This document shows positions 10,198-22,236 of a DNA stretch of 64,000 bases, piece by piece. Source of the stretch: Blakeslea trispora (Eukaryota; Mucoromycota; Mucoromycetes; Mucorales; Choanephoraceae); assembly GCA_025331445.1 (NCBI GenBank), contig JAIWNE010000044.1, forward strand, positions 124,001 through 188,000, read 5' to 3'. The notes under the pieces were generated by a model. The model searched no databases. It saw only the letters and a program-made list of their open reading frames with translations, and had not been told where the DNA came from. The translations under genes and the position numbers were made by a program. Position 1 is the first letter of the stretch. Each line of letters opens with the position of its first letter.

Positions 10198-12245
10198 AGT
10201 TTCAGGTGTAAAATTTCTAGTGTTTAGGATCTCTTTTTGGAATACACTTTGATTCTTTTTTGTTTGGGTGAGGATAATAGAGAAAGGAGAGGGCCATTCA
10301 ATTATGTATGTCTCAACTCTGTATGACCATCCCTCAGATAGTCGTCGCGGTTACAAAAAGAAAAGGGTGATTTTCAGGGTGATATACCTCTATAGGTTGT
10401 AGAGTTTAGGGTTTAGTATAAAAGGAGATGGATGTAGTTTTGTAAGATTTGAATGGTCATGGAATTCGATTATATTCTGCTTCTAGTGTGTTTAGATACA
10501 GTTTAGATAAAAGTAATTCATATTTTTTTTTGGATACTCATACATAAAAGTAAAAACCATTATTATAATACCTGCTTGCTATTTATTAGCCAATTTTTTG
10601 AGAGATGAGATTTTGAAGGAGGAGCCTGCCTTAGAGGAAGACGACAAACAAAGACATAGCATCATGAGTACTCAGAAACAATCTATGCTCAAGCCAATAG
10701 CAGTGCCAAATTTATGCTGATAAACAAATGCGAAACTAAGGAACTGAATATGCTCAAGTCAAAGTGTTTTGCTGAGAGACAACCAGCAGAAAGATAGTCC
10801 TATTTAATGATTTAAGAGTATGCGAGTATATTCTACTGCCAGTGTTTAATTTGACTTATATGACAAATGCACTTTTTTTCAGCGACATTCAAATGAGCAA
10901 AGCAGAGATATATGGTGGTGAGCATAGATTGCCTCTATGAATCATGTTACTGCTTGGGTTTTAATTTTTTGCCTAATACGCGATAGACTTGGCAGTAACA
11001 ATGTTTATTTCTCTTGTTTCAATCCATATCCTTTTGTTATGGCAAAGAACAAGAAGATAGTTACGGGGAATAATTTGTCCTTGAGCTAAAACCAATCCAA
11101 CTCGAAGCACTATAGAGAGCTGTATCTTTAGATCTAATAGGCTGCATATGTGAATTGAAAAGAAAAGTGTCAGTGAATTAGTAGTACCTTATGTTAGTGT
11201 AAATAGGCGCTTGCAGAATTATTCAATAACTCTTGAGAATTTCTGGCTTGCTAACAAATGGTGACACAAGGGTTGACTTTCAATGTTTCACAGAATTTGG
11301 TTGTGGTCCTGTGAGTTATGCAGTGGATTAGACAGGTTGGTTTCGGCGGGTAACTTGTTTCAAGCATATCCAAGAAAACAAAGAAAACGCTACTTTCGAT
11401 CTCAGAACTTGAACTTTGAGAAGGGGATAACCTATAAACCGCTTAGCTCGCAAAACTTGTTAGTAGAACAGCTGAAAAGAATGGAAACAAAATATGAACC
11501 CACAAAATACAGAGCCAAAGCAAACTCTAATTTTGGTTCTTCAGTTGAGATACTGACTTATTTAACTCTCTTATTTGTCAATAACGTACATCTTCTAACT
11601 GTGAGGCCACTGTTCAGTTCTTTTCCTTTACATCTTCAAAACATTTGAATTTTTATTTTATGATGTTATGGCGTAAGTTGAAATATAACAGAAAATACCT
11701 GAAAATAGAAAAAAAAAAGAGTAAAGTTTTCCCCCTTTCTTTCGCTCTTTTCCAGTTCATGTGTGTGATTCCTTCCTTCCCCTCCGATATGATCTACCTT
11801 ATTGCCGAGGAAGAATTGAATAACAATTCACATCATTTAATTGATGACTAAAGTAAACAGTAGCATACAATATTTGGAGTTGTCTGATATACTCTCAATA
11901 AAAACACTTTTAGTTCTGATGTCTTCGTTTATAGTCTTTTCTTTTGTCATTTCTTGACATTGATAAATGCGCTTGCCGCGCAATAATAAGAAAACCATGA
12001 GGATTCACTCACGTTGCGATGTGTAATAAAAATACATGAGATTGAACAAAGCAAAATAAGAAGGGTCGCAAGGTGATACCATATGATGGTTAATAGTTCA
12101 TGCGAATTTCTTTTAACAATTCAAGGAGGTTGTACCATATCTGAAAACTAGTACGCACAAACGTTAGTCATGCAATCTTGGAAATAGTAATAACATAATC
12201 CATAAAGGCCCTTCTTCTGTTCAATACTTTTACAAGTACCGGTCA
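10198..12245. other. Gene-poor stretch
   Basis: No gene is supported. Around 10403-10424 there is a TTTAGGGTTTAG motif followed by TATAAAAG, which looks promoter-like, but no coding frame follows. Frames at 11283-11648 and 11645-11851 have no recognisable motif or splice context. Confidence 0.45.
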
Positions 12246-12542
12246 TTCTCGAGCTCATAACTTCCTCCTTTGATGGTTTGTCTCTTTTGTTTTGCCTTTG
12301 ACTGCAGATAGAAATGGCTCTACAGAACTAAACTCAGGAGGACATGAAAGATAATACAGATAGTCACATATCCTCAATGGAGAGTATTGTATGAAATGTG
12401 TTGAAGCATTTTTAGTAATGGAGTAACAGGCTTTGAATTGTTTGTGGAAATTATCAGAATGAGCAACACCTATCTCTAAAGCTGCAATAAATCGTTTGTA
12501 GCAAGACGTATATTGTCTTTCAACTTGAATGTTCACAAACAC
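12246..12542 (-). pseudogene. DDE transposase C-terminal fragment
   Basis: A 95-codon minus-strand frame contains CDYLYYLSCPPEFSSVEPF followed by LSAVKGK. This resembles the C-terminal motif of IS630/Tc1-type transposases (YLPPYSPELNPIEQFWSxVK), where the Glu of the PIE triplet is catalytic. The motif is worn (SSVEPF in place of NPIEQF) and no first or second catalytic motif lies upstream, so this is a relic. It differs from the 9211-10197 copy. Confidence 0.5.
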
Positions 12543-14317
12543 TTCAAGAATTTCATACCGTTACTTCTTCAAAATCTTTGAATTCGAATCAGTATAATTA
12601 CAAAGACTTAATGATAGAGATCGATATTTCTCTTCAATCCAGAGAAAAGCTTTGTCATACTTTAAAGGGTCAAAGCTTTAAAGCCAGAGAAAAAAGAGTT
12701 GGCAGGCAAGCAATCTTCATATATGATTTAGGCTTGAGAAGCTGGAAAAAGTGCAAATTCAATAAGTTCAATCAATTTACATATTGAATATTGGGCGGCT
12801 AATAATAGTCATAGGTGTTGCTACTTGCCCAACCTCGATCATTATCTAGTTTTTTTAGATGCACTGACTACAGCAAAAAACAGTAATACCCACTATTCTA
12901 AAACTCATGTGAGCCTTTGACTCACCAAAGAGGCGCATACACCTTCCAACTTACAATTGTGGCAGACATGTGTCTAATTGGTAGTTGGATCTATCATGCA
13001 AGCAACAAGGAGATTCAATATTCAAACTATTTTGATTTGAGCAGTTAATAAACCACAGTTGGCGAATCAATGGATGTAAATGAAAACTGTATATGCATAA
13101 CGATAATAGGTTTCATATTGGCATTAATGCCAAAAACGATTGTAACATTGTATTCTCAAAATGAAGCTATAAGTTCTGGTTTATATAACAGATGTGAAAG
13201 AATACACATAAGTTATAATCAATGTCTGTTTGTTGTTTTATTGAGAGCGAAAGGTGAAACATAAGACAAGTTAGAGGACAGCTTATTTGAAAGGTAGACT
13301 CATACAAAACGAGAACGCCATGACTTTAAGAATAGCTGATGTCTATTGAAGTGTTGATCAGGAGAAGATTCTTGTAGATTTTAAAGGTATCCTGATTTGA
13401 AGCTAGAAATATGGTCCCTCAAAGATTGTATAATTTTGCTTTAATTTCTGGTAATGTAATTTTGACTCTATGCCAGTGTCAAGAAAGCTTTTTTTTCTGT
13501 GTGCAGTCAGGTTTCTTTCAGTGCATAAATCCATTTCTGGAAATGGTATACTTTATGGGGATAAAGATTTCCTCCCGTTTTACGGGATTTTCACTTTTAT
13601 GATGTGGAGATGAGTTGTTACACAAATGATGAATGTTAAAGCATTGGTAATGCAAAAAAAGAAAACGGCGACTTCTTCCATTTCACTCAGTTCCCTAATG
13701 ACTGGTCAACATGAAAACAATATCAGAATCAATACATAACTAAACATGTTTATTTTTAGTGCTTTATTCAGTGCGATTCCTTTTCAAACTCTCTTTCTAG
13801 TGTCTCACTAAACAGAGTAACATAAACTTTATAATAGCTTTTAGAACTCACCTTTACTGAAAAAAGTTGAATTAAGAAAGGGAAAAGTTTGTAATGGATT
13901 TTTGCCCAAAACCTCCCTTGTATTCATTACGTCAAACAAGTTTATAGTTTTCTTGTTATTCTTACGTGTACCAAACTACCTACGCAGTTAATATATACAA
14001 GCTGGAAAGAATCCTTCCAAGCTAATTTATCAACGAAAAAAAGGTTTTAGCCTAATTTAACATCATTTGCTTTTATTTCATCTACAGCAATGCCGATTAT
14101 TTGTCAAGTTTGCAATCTGTAGGAATATAAAATAGAAAAAAAAGGCACGCAAACTCCGATGAGAAAATCAGTTTGAAGGAAAGTTTTTGGTTGATCTGTC
14201 TTACATTTAACTAAGTTTTCCCTGGAAAAAAGACAACAAATCCACGGACTTGAGAGGAACCAATCATCAGTGAAGGAGGGGATCAAAAGTGTGGAGAAAG
14301 AGGGATGTAGAATTTCA
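12543..14317. other. Gene-poor stretch upstream of the beta-glucosidase
   Basis: No gene or clear repeat is visible. Short frames (13070-13264, 13411-13602) lack motifs and acceptor/donor support. The distal end must carry the beta-glucosidase promoter. Confidence 0.45.
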
Positions 14318-14325
14318 TATAAATA
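14318..14325 (+). promoter_or_regulatory. TATA box of the GH3 beta-glucosidase
   Basis: TATAAATA lies 48 bp before the chosen start codon at 14373. The short 5' leader fits an inducible fungal hydrolase promoter. Confidence 0.6.
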
Positions 14326-14372
14326 CTAGATGTTTTTCGTTACCCAAATCAAATTATATCATCATCCAAAAC

Positions 14373-16665
14373 ATGCATCTTCCTTCTCTTTCTACTACTG
14401 CTATCACTCTACTTTTTGCCATCAACACTGCCAGTCATTTGGTAGATGCTAAGGTAACTCCACTCTCATGGGATGATGCTTATGACAAGGCCAAATTGCT
14501 TGTGGACAAGATGACATTAGAGCAAAAAGTCAGCATTACAACTGGTGTTGGTTGGGAAAAGGGTCCATGTGTGGGTAACACTTTTGCTGTTGAAGAGCTT
14601 GGCTTTCCTTCACTCTGTCTTCAAGATTCTCCTTTGGGTATTCGTATGGCCAACAATGTAACATCTGGCGTCGCTGGTATCAATGCAGCTGCTTCCTTTG
14701 ACAAGAAGGCCATCTATGAACGTGCTCGTTATATGGGTCAAGAGTTCCGTGGTAAAGGTGTTCATATCCAATTGGGTCCTGCTATGAACTTCATGCGCTC
14801 CCCCGAAGGTGGTCGTGGCTGGGAATCTGAAGGTGAAGATCCTTTCTTGGCTGGTGTAGTTTCTGCCGAAACAGTAAAGGGTATTCAAGACGAAGGTGTC
14901 ATTGCTACAGCCAAGCATTACATTCTCAACGACCAAGAATTGAACAGAACAACCAGTTCATCCGAAACAGACTCCAGAACATTGCATGAATTGTACTTGT
15001 GGCCTTTTGCTCGTTCAGTAGAAGCTGGTGTAGCTTCAATCATGTGTGCATACAATCTAGTTAATGGTACCTATGCTTGTGAAGATGATTATACTTTGAA
15101 TACAGTCTTGAAGGGCGAATTGGGCTTCAAGGGTTTTGTTCAATCTGATTGGGGAGCTACTCATTCTACTGCCAAGTCTGTCAATGGTGGTTTAGACATG
15201 ACTATGCCTGGTGATATTATTATGGGCGACGGTTTAACTTATTTCGGCAAGAACTTGACCAAGGCTGTCGAAAAGAAGGAAGTAAAGGAAGACAGAGTGA
15301 CTGATATGGCCATGCGTATTGTTGCTTCATGGTACAAGATGCGTCAAGACACCAAATTTCCTAAGACCACTCTCAACTCTTTCAACTTGACAGATGCTCC
15401 TTACGTTAACGTGCAATCTAACCACAAGAAGCTTGTCCGTGAATTGGGTGCTGCCTCTACAGTTCTTTTAAAGAATGAAGGTGCTCTTCCTATCGATCGT
15501 AAGAAGGTCAACAAGATTGCTGTTGTCGGTTCTGATGCTGGACCTAACCCCTCTGGTCTTAACTGTGTTGACCACGGCTGCAAGTAAGTTACTCGGATTG
15601 TTTATTGTTATTTTTCTTCTGTTCTCACTTTGCTTTTTTTCTATATTAGTAACGGTACATTGGCTCAAGGCTGGGGTTCTGGTACTTCTTACTTCCCTTA
15701 CTTGGTAGACCCTCTTGCTGGTCTCTCTGATGCTCTCGGTAAGAAAGTCAAGGTTGTCTCTTCTTTGGATGATTGGAACCTTGAGAAGGCTGCTGAGACC
15801 GTTAAGGATGCTGACTATGCTATTGTCTTCTCCAGCTCTAATTCTGGTGAAGAATACATTACTGTTGATGGTAACAAGGGTGACCGTAACAATCTTTCTT
15901 TATGGAACAACGGTGACGAATTGGTAAGTTTCAATATACTCAAATTGTTTGCTTCTTTACTGACATGCTGTAAACTAGATTAAAGCTGTTGCTGATGCCA
16001 ACAAGAACACCATTGTTGTTATCCATGCTGTTGGTGCCGTCCTTATGCCTTGGATTAACCATCCTAACATTAAAGCTGTTGTCTGGCCTGGTCTTCAAGG
16101 ACAAGAATCTGGTAACGCATTGGCCGATGTTGTACTTGGTAAAGTTAACCCTTCTGCTCGTTTACCCTATACCATTGCCAAAGAAACTTCTGATTATAAT
16201 GTCAAGCCTGATCCCAAGTACAACGTTGTCTATGATGAAAAGCTCTTGATGGGTTACAAATGGTTCGACCATGCCAAGATTGAACCTCTCTTCCCCTTCG
16301 GTCACGGTCTTTCTTACACAACATTCAACTACTCCAACCTCAAGACCAACGTTGACAAGAAGGCTTCTTCTGTCAAGGCCTCTGTCACTGTCAAGAACAC
16401 TGGTGGTTTAGATGGTGCTGAAGTTGTTCAAGCTTATGTTTCATTCCCCGAGCATGCCAATGAGCCTCCTAAGCTTCTTCGTGGTTTTGAAAAGGTCTTC
16501 TTGAAGAAGGGTAAGAAGGAAGATGTCAAGTTTGAACTTTCCAAGACCGAACTTAGTATCTGGGATACTGTTGCCAACAAATGGGTTGTTCCTTCTGGTA
16601 AGTTCACTCTCCATGTTGGTGCTTCAAGCCGTGATATCCGTCAATCTACTTCTTTCACTTTCTAA
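14373..16665 (+). CDS. Secreted GH3 beta-glucosidase, 723 aa
   Basis: Exons 14373-15583, 15650-15923 and 15979-16665 join in frame to 723 residues. The start at 14373 was chosen because it gives a signal peptide (MHLPSLSTTAITLLFAINTA) and lies just behind a TATA box; the frame is open further upstream without an ATG. The order is the GH3 N-terminal barrel, the alpha/beta sandwich and a fibronectin-III-like C-terminal domain. FVQSDWGATHS carries the catalytic nucleophile Asp259. NSGEEYI...GDRNNL around Glu471 fits the acid/base loop of fungal GH3 enzymes. GPAMNFMRSPEGGRGWESEG and KHYILNDQE are substrate-pocket motifs. The enzyme hydrolyses terminal beta-glucosyl residues, for example in cellobiose, outside the cell. 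Several N-glycosylation sites are present. It stands alone, with no cellulase neighbours. Confidence 0.95.
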
Positions 16666-18307
16666 TTTATTCTGATTATTCTTGTACTGAAAATAAAATC
16701 TATCTTATTCTAATACTATATTCTAAGTATATCAATGCGATTTTTTTTTAAAGACTGGTTTAAATGTGGGAAAGAGAAAAAGACTTCATAAAACAATTGA
16801 TTCTGCCTAAATTTTGAAATAATGAAACTTCACGTCATAAATCCATTCGGAGCAACTGATGTTAGCTAGTATTTCACAAAATAGATGAAGCATTTCTGTC
16901 CATGTTGCATCTAATTGAACATAGATATGCTGCTTAAACAAGTATAGTTCAATTATCTTTGTGGATAAAAGAGCTTGTCTTTTCAATTGACGGGTTTGTA
17001 GTTCTTCTGTTTATTCTGGCAATAGGCAAAGGTTGCCCCCCCCTTCTACTATGGCAACCCTAGTAGTAGTCCCCTTCCTACATTTCACTGCTACACTCGT
17101 TCAACTAACGATCTGTCCGCTGGTTGCTAAATGGCTTAAAACAGCTTCATACCGGATAGCCATCAAAAATCCATAAATAAAGACTTGTCACTATCTGGAA
17201 ATGAGGGTGGGGATATCTTTTTGTTTGTCTGTCCTTGGCTTTGCCCTGTTCTGTCTGGCTTATCTGTTTGTCTAATTTGGCTTCATGATATGCAACCATT
17301 GTCTCTACCTTCGCGTCATATTCGTCATCACTACCTCCTCCTTCACCTACTACTACAATAAGCTTCTTTTGAATTCACCCCCCTGCTTTTTTTTTTATTA
17401 GAAATTCTCCCCACGGTTATAGCTGTGGTACATGATGCATGGCTCTGGCGTGGGGAGCATAAATAACCCCTCACTATACACTACATTTTTATAAGCATAT
17501 AGCACTCAATGCTCGTTTATTGATTTCTTCTATTTTCTTCTTTTATACGTTTCCTTTCTGTCTCTCTTTTGCGCATTTTATTCTTTTCTTTAATGCTCAA
17601 AAGTTGTCTCATTTCACCATATAACTTAACCGCCTCTTTTTTTCTAGAGTTTTGATAGATTAATAAATTACTCCATTCCATTAGATGTTTATAGTGATTC
17701 GACACTTGAAATAGTGTAATCAAAGTGATGTGATTATTTCATAAAACAAGAAAAAATTCATAATTTCATCAATCTCTTGTTTTTGATTGGCTACACTAAG
17801 TGGGATTGACACTGATACATGGTTTTTTGAGAAACTTGGGTGGTAATGATAGGGGGAACGAAACCGAACTCTTGGTTATGAAAAGGCAGGTGACGAAAGA
17901 AAAAAAAAAGCTTAAAATTTAAAATAAATGAATGGTTTAAAATTTACGTTTTAATTAAGTCAATTGATTTCAACATGACTGCATCATTCTCTTTACTTGA
18001 TTTTCTTAAAAGTTTTGGTTGAATTCGTTAAGGCCTGACATGATTTGGTGTGTTTTTGTTGCTTTTAAAGTAAATGTTGTCAATATTGGGCATGCTTTAG
18101 TTGAGTTTCTGCGTGTGTGTTTTTTCTTTTTTTAAAAAAAAAAAAGGAAAAATGCTTGGTCATACATAGAAAAAATAAACCGGATTTTAACGTCCGATTT
18201 TCATGCAGAAAGCACAAGAAAAACACAATATAAATATATCTCAAACTATTCTTCTTTTCTTTTTTTATTATTTTTGTTTTTGTTTTATTAGCAAAAAAAA
18301 AAGCACT
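16666..18307. other. Intergenic with promoter-like landmarks
   Basis: There is no coding gene. Notable parts are an inverted GGTTGCC/GGCAACC pair near 17028-17055, C-rich blocks at 17037-17043 and 17378-17383, and the palindrome with TATA motif annotated separately. The stretch near 18100-18140 is homopolymer-rich. Confidence 0.5.
17407..17465 (+). promoter_or_regulatory. Promoter-like palindrome with TATA, no gene behind it
   Basis: CTCCCCACG (17407-17415) and its exact inverse CGTGGGGAG (17449-17457) enclose CCACGG/CTGTGG half sites and are followed at once by CATAAATA (17458-17465). GTGGGG boxes are recognised by Mig1/Egr-like zinc fingers in fungi (known for the families, inferred here). 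No long reading frame begins within 700 bp, so any transcript may be non-coding or a long 5' leader of the gene at 18308. Confidence 0.4.
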
Positions 18308-18802
18308 ATGGCAGACGCTGAATTTAGTTGTCATTACGATTGTTCTGTTATTGAGGGTGAATCAAATAGTAAAAGAAGAAGCAGTTGTTGTTCACATTGT
18401 AGTGCAAGCCCTAGTACACTTAATGTGCTTGAATATCGAACACTTCAACTTACGCCTCCATTGGGAAATGTCTATTTTGAGCAAGACGAAGATCAACCTT
18501 TCACAGGGATTTATCTATTGAATTTGTTCTTAACACCTGATATCTATCGATACCTTGCAGAGGCGCCAGTTTCTGATGACATCTATACCTTACCTTTACA
18601 TCTTCAACGACTCCTCTGTGAAGCTAGGTTGGAAACAGTCATCAGTCCAAACAAATGGGAAGAGAATAAGGCTATGCAAAGACTAGGGAAGCTGAAAGCC
18701 TATGTAGACAGTATAGCACATCATGACGCAGAAGTTATTATATCTACTTTAAATCGACTAGTACATGATGAAGATGAGTTATCAAACATTATTGGCGATT
18801 AA
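18308..18802 (+). CDS. Unknown protein, 164 aa
   Basis: This is an intronless frame starting MADAEFSCHYDCSV. The first 40 residues are Cys/Ser-rich (SSCCSHCSAS), which could be a metal-binding or lipid-modified leader. The remainder is soluble and mostly helical (LPLHLQRLLCEA, RLGKLKAYVDSI) and ends DEDELSNIIGD. I do not recognise a family. The start is preceded by an A-rich leader and a poly-T/A tract typical of the other genes here. The frame continues upstream without a better ATG context. It is probably a lineage-specific gene. Confidence 0.6.
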   Translation: MADAEFSCHYDCSVIEGESNSKRRSSCCSHCSASPSTLNVLEYRTLQLTPPLGNVYFEQDEDQPFTGIYLLNLFLTPDIYRYLAEAPVSDDIYTLPLHLQRLLCEARLETVISPNKWEENKAMQRLGKLKAYVDSIAHHDAEVIISTLNRLVHDEDELSNIIGD

Positions 18803-21277
18803 ACTATCAAAACAATAAAACAATCATATGAAACATTAAATATCTTTTATATATATATATATTGAATGCGATAAAAAAGCCAACTACAACAATAGAAAAA
18901 AAATAGTGAGGGAAAAATAGTGGTAAAGCACCTCTCTATAAGGAAACAAACAAAAAGAAAATGAAGGGGCAAAAAAACATGCAGAGAGTTCTCACATTTG
19001 TTTTCTTTCTATATTTCGAGTGTATTCTAAACTACGAATTCCTTGGAGTCTTTGACTGTATTTCAAGGAGTAATAAAGAGTAAAAGTAAAACACTCTGTT
19101 GTCTAAGATAAATAGTTGGTTTTGGTCAGATCCAACTTTTGATCCCTTTTTTCAAGCTAAGCTGGTACAATTACATGAGAGACGGTTTGCCTCATTGGCA
19201 TTCAAGTTGTTTCAAAAAAAAAAAAGAGTGCTTTTGGTTTCAGCTTTAATAATCGATAGCACGAATCTTCAACAAGTCGATCAAAGATACAAAAGAAGAA
19301 ATGAATAAGATAGAAAGTACCAGATGAGCAAGCAAAGTATTTTGCGATGCAAATGAGTTTGTTTATGAAGCACATATATGAGCAGATTTCATTCGAACAA
19401 AACGTTAGGACACCTTGGCAAGAAAGTGAAAGACAAAATTGAAGACAGCACTTATTGGTCCTGGTTTAATTTCAAACAGATTCAATCACTGTTTTGCCTT
19501 TAGAGGTCTCCTATGAATGACAGTTTTGTCGAGGATATGAAGAAGTGCTGCTGCTATAGAATCTCTCACTTTTTTCTCTGGATTTTGGAATTGCAAGCAT
19601 AGATAGGTAATCTAGATCATAGTTAAACACAGTAAGCTACTAATCGATGCCTTTCAACTCATTAGCTAGACATGATATGGACATATTAAAGTATCTGTTG
19701 TCCTTTTATGTTTAATAATTGTGAAATCATGTTGTCTTGATATAGTCATCTAGATAGCAGAAAGAGTAATATTCTGGTAGCGTATCTGGAAAAGAGCTCT
19801 AGAATATTGCTTGTCTTTAGCACCCGAGTATACCATGTTTCCTCAACTGTCAGACTCAACCTGAAGATACAGAAAAGAAAAAGATTAATCAAGTATCGCT
19901 TCTATATTGTGTTCTTTTTTCCAATGCTCAAGGACTCTGTACTTGTTCATACCTGCAGTTAGTCATTCTTAAAAAAAAAGAAGAAGAAGATTGAAAGCTA
20001 AACGCATCAAAGATGATTAGTGATCGGATGGTGACTAGATATGCTTTGTTAGATCGTAAATTGACAGACAACAAGAAAAATGGTATTTTGATATTTTGAC
20101 AGTGAAAGCCTTTGGCTTACCATAAAAAAGAAAAGCCGTATAGACTTTTTGAAAGGTTAGAGCAATATCAATCATATTGTAATCTCCTTCTGTTGGTACA
20201 ATTGAGCTGAATGAACTCCGACTATAATAACTAAGCTTTTATTGACAGTTCATCGTATGTCCACGTAATTAAAAGCTTTAGATTTCTTGTTCTTGCTGAG
20301 TCTTTAGGTCTAGATCAGTTGAAAAAAATTGCTCAAGATATCTGGATTGTAAAATGATCATATAATCAAAGCAGAACGTATTCTTCTTGGCAGAATATTT
20401 TCTACTGACTGAAGCCAGGGAATGCTTGGGAAAATGAATGAAAATTCAACCCACTCTATTTCATCTCGCAAAAAGATGAGAGAAAAGAGCCCGTAAGGAT
20501 TGAGAAGTTTTTCTAGATCTCTCGTCTATGACTTGTTTTCTTCCGTATTAAGTTTACTCAAGCTTTAAAGAATAATGATGAGACATTACAGACATCCTTT
20601 CTCTCTTTTGATTTCAGATAAAAAAAAATAGATTGAGGATTGCTACCTGAAAAAACTATGGCTTTAGGGCGACTTTTGAATTATCATATTGAATTGATTA
20701 GAGGCCATAGTGGATCTTGATAACTGATAAGATGACTAAGCTAAAAGCCTTTTCAATCAAGCTGTAAAAAACTTCGGATGAGCTGACCGCTAGTGCATTA
20801 CGCGTTCAAATTGGGTCTGGAAGCACAAGAGCAAAGTTGGGGTAACACCGACAGATCAAAGGAGGAAAAGAATCAGCAAATCAAAGAGGTCTACAGAAAC
20901 AATCAGTATGATCAAAAATAGAGGAGACAAAGAGCTGCGGATTGTGTTTCAAACAAAAGAAAAAGTTTACTTTACTTTCTCTCTCATCTGCTGTAAATAT
21001 TCTTTTTCTCATATGGATGACTTTGATGCAGACAAAAAACCACAAACATGTTAAGAAAAGAAAAATTGCAAGCTAATTGTTTTTATGCAAACTAGTCTAT
21101 GTTGTATAAAAGAAAAATCGAGAATTAGTGAAGCAGATAATTAGGTGTCGTAATGCTATGTATGTCAGTGAACCTTGTTGGTGTCACAAAGAAAAAAGAC
21201 AAGCTTAAAATGCATGCACTTTTGGCGCAGAAAATAAAACATCTTTCTTTTTTCCTACTTTATAACTTTCTTGAACC
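18803..21277. other. Gene-poor stretch
   Basis: There is a short TA repeat near 18849-18862. No supported gene follows. The frame at 19099-19308 (SWFWSDPTFDPFFQAK) is odd enough to be an exon relic, but it has no partner exons. Confidence 0.4.
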
Positions 21278-22236
21278 ATGGTTGCTACAATCCAATTTTA
21301 TGATCTTGAACTGCTTGGCATGCCCCAAACAGTTTTTTCCTGCAATACATTAAAGACGCGTATTGCTTTAAATCTCAAGGTAAAGTAAAAAAAAAAAAAT
21401 AAGGAGGGGGAAGAATTGTAATGGACAATAAACATGAAGAGGTCGTGGTCAATTAATACAGTTTTCAGGGCTTACCCTATGAAACTAAATGGTTAAACTT
21501 CTCTTCAGTGAGAGAAGTGATTCCAGTTATCACGTAAGTGAAAGGATCAACCCATTGTTTATCCAAGACCGATTCTAACAGGAAGTCTCAATAGAAACAC
21601 AAATCCCGAAGTTAAGCGCCCTACTGTTCCTGTGATCGTTGATTCTATTAGTGGTCAAGACAAAGTAATCCAAGATTCTTATGATATCGCTTGCTATCTG
21701 GAAAAACAATACCCACAGACACCTAGCTTGTTTCACAATAACCAAGGTGTTCACAGATTCTTTCAACAGTATTGTGAATCAGTCTTGTTGTACCCCTTGT
21801 TCAAGTTGGTCATGTTCATCATTCACAAACAATGTGGTCCTGATGTGCTTCAAGATTGGTGGCGTGAAGACAGAGAAATAATGTTTGGCGCCCCATTAGA
21901 CCGAATTGCTGGCAATAGAGATGAAAACATTCTTGCTGTAAGAAGCGCACTTTTGCCTATCATTAAGGTGTTGAAGGAGTTTCCTTTTATGACAGGCAAC
22001 CAGGGTAAGTTAGATAGAATGTTTCATATTTTTTGAATGTGTGTATAGCTAAAGCTTTCGTTTTGTTCATTTTACTTTCAGTCGGATGGGCAGATGTTGT
22101 TTTGGCTTCTGAATTCGGAATGGTGGCTGCACTTGATCCTGCAACATTTGAAGCTGTCTTTTTAAGTGGCTTCGAAACACCTGCTGATGATGTACTTATT
22201 CAAAACTGGTGGAAGCGTATGCAGCCTTATTTTTAA
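21278..22236 (+). CDS. Glutathione-S-transferase-like protein, 243 aa
   Basis: Exons 21278-21379, 21469-21533, 21595-22004 and 22082-22236 join to 243 residues. The N-terminal thioredoxin-like half reads MVATIQFYDLELLGMPQTVF, then NTLKTRIALNLKGLPYETKW, then KRPTVPVIVD, then DSYDIACYLEKQYP, the pattern of fungal GSTs (substrate-site loop, cis-Pro, and the DS helix that binds the glutathione gamma-glutamyl group). An all-helical C-terminal half ends WWKRMQPYF. The acceptor of exon 3 is ambiguous by a few codons; the TAG at 21592-21594 keeps the frame. The likely role is glutathione conjugation or peroxide/quinone handling in the cytosol. The substrate cannot be read from sequence. Confidence 0.8.

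Noticed and set aside
10403..10424. TTTAGGGTTTAG as an interstitial telomere repeat
   Set aside because: Less than two units; too short to claim a telomeric origin.
11283..11648. 121-codon plus-strand frame in the gene-poor region
   Set aside because: No motif, no supporting splice sites, and composition like the surrounding non-coding DNA.
19099..19308. 69-codon frame with SWFWSDPTFDPFFQAK
   Set aside because: It opens with TTG, has no neighbouring exons and no recognisable family.
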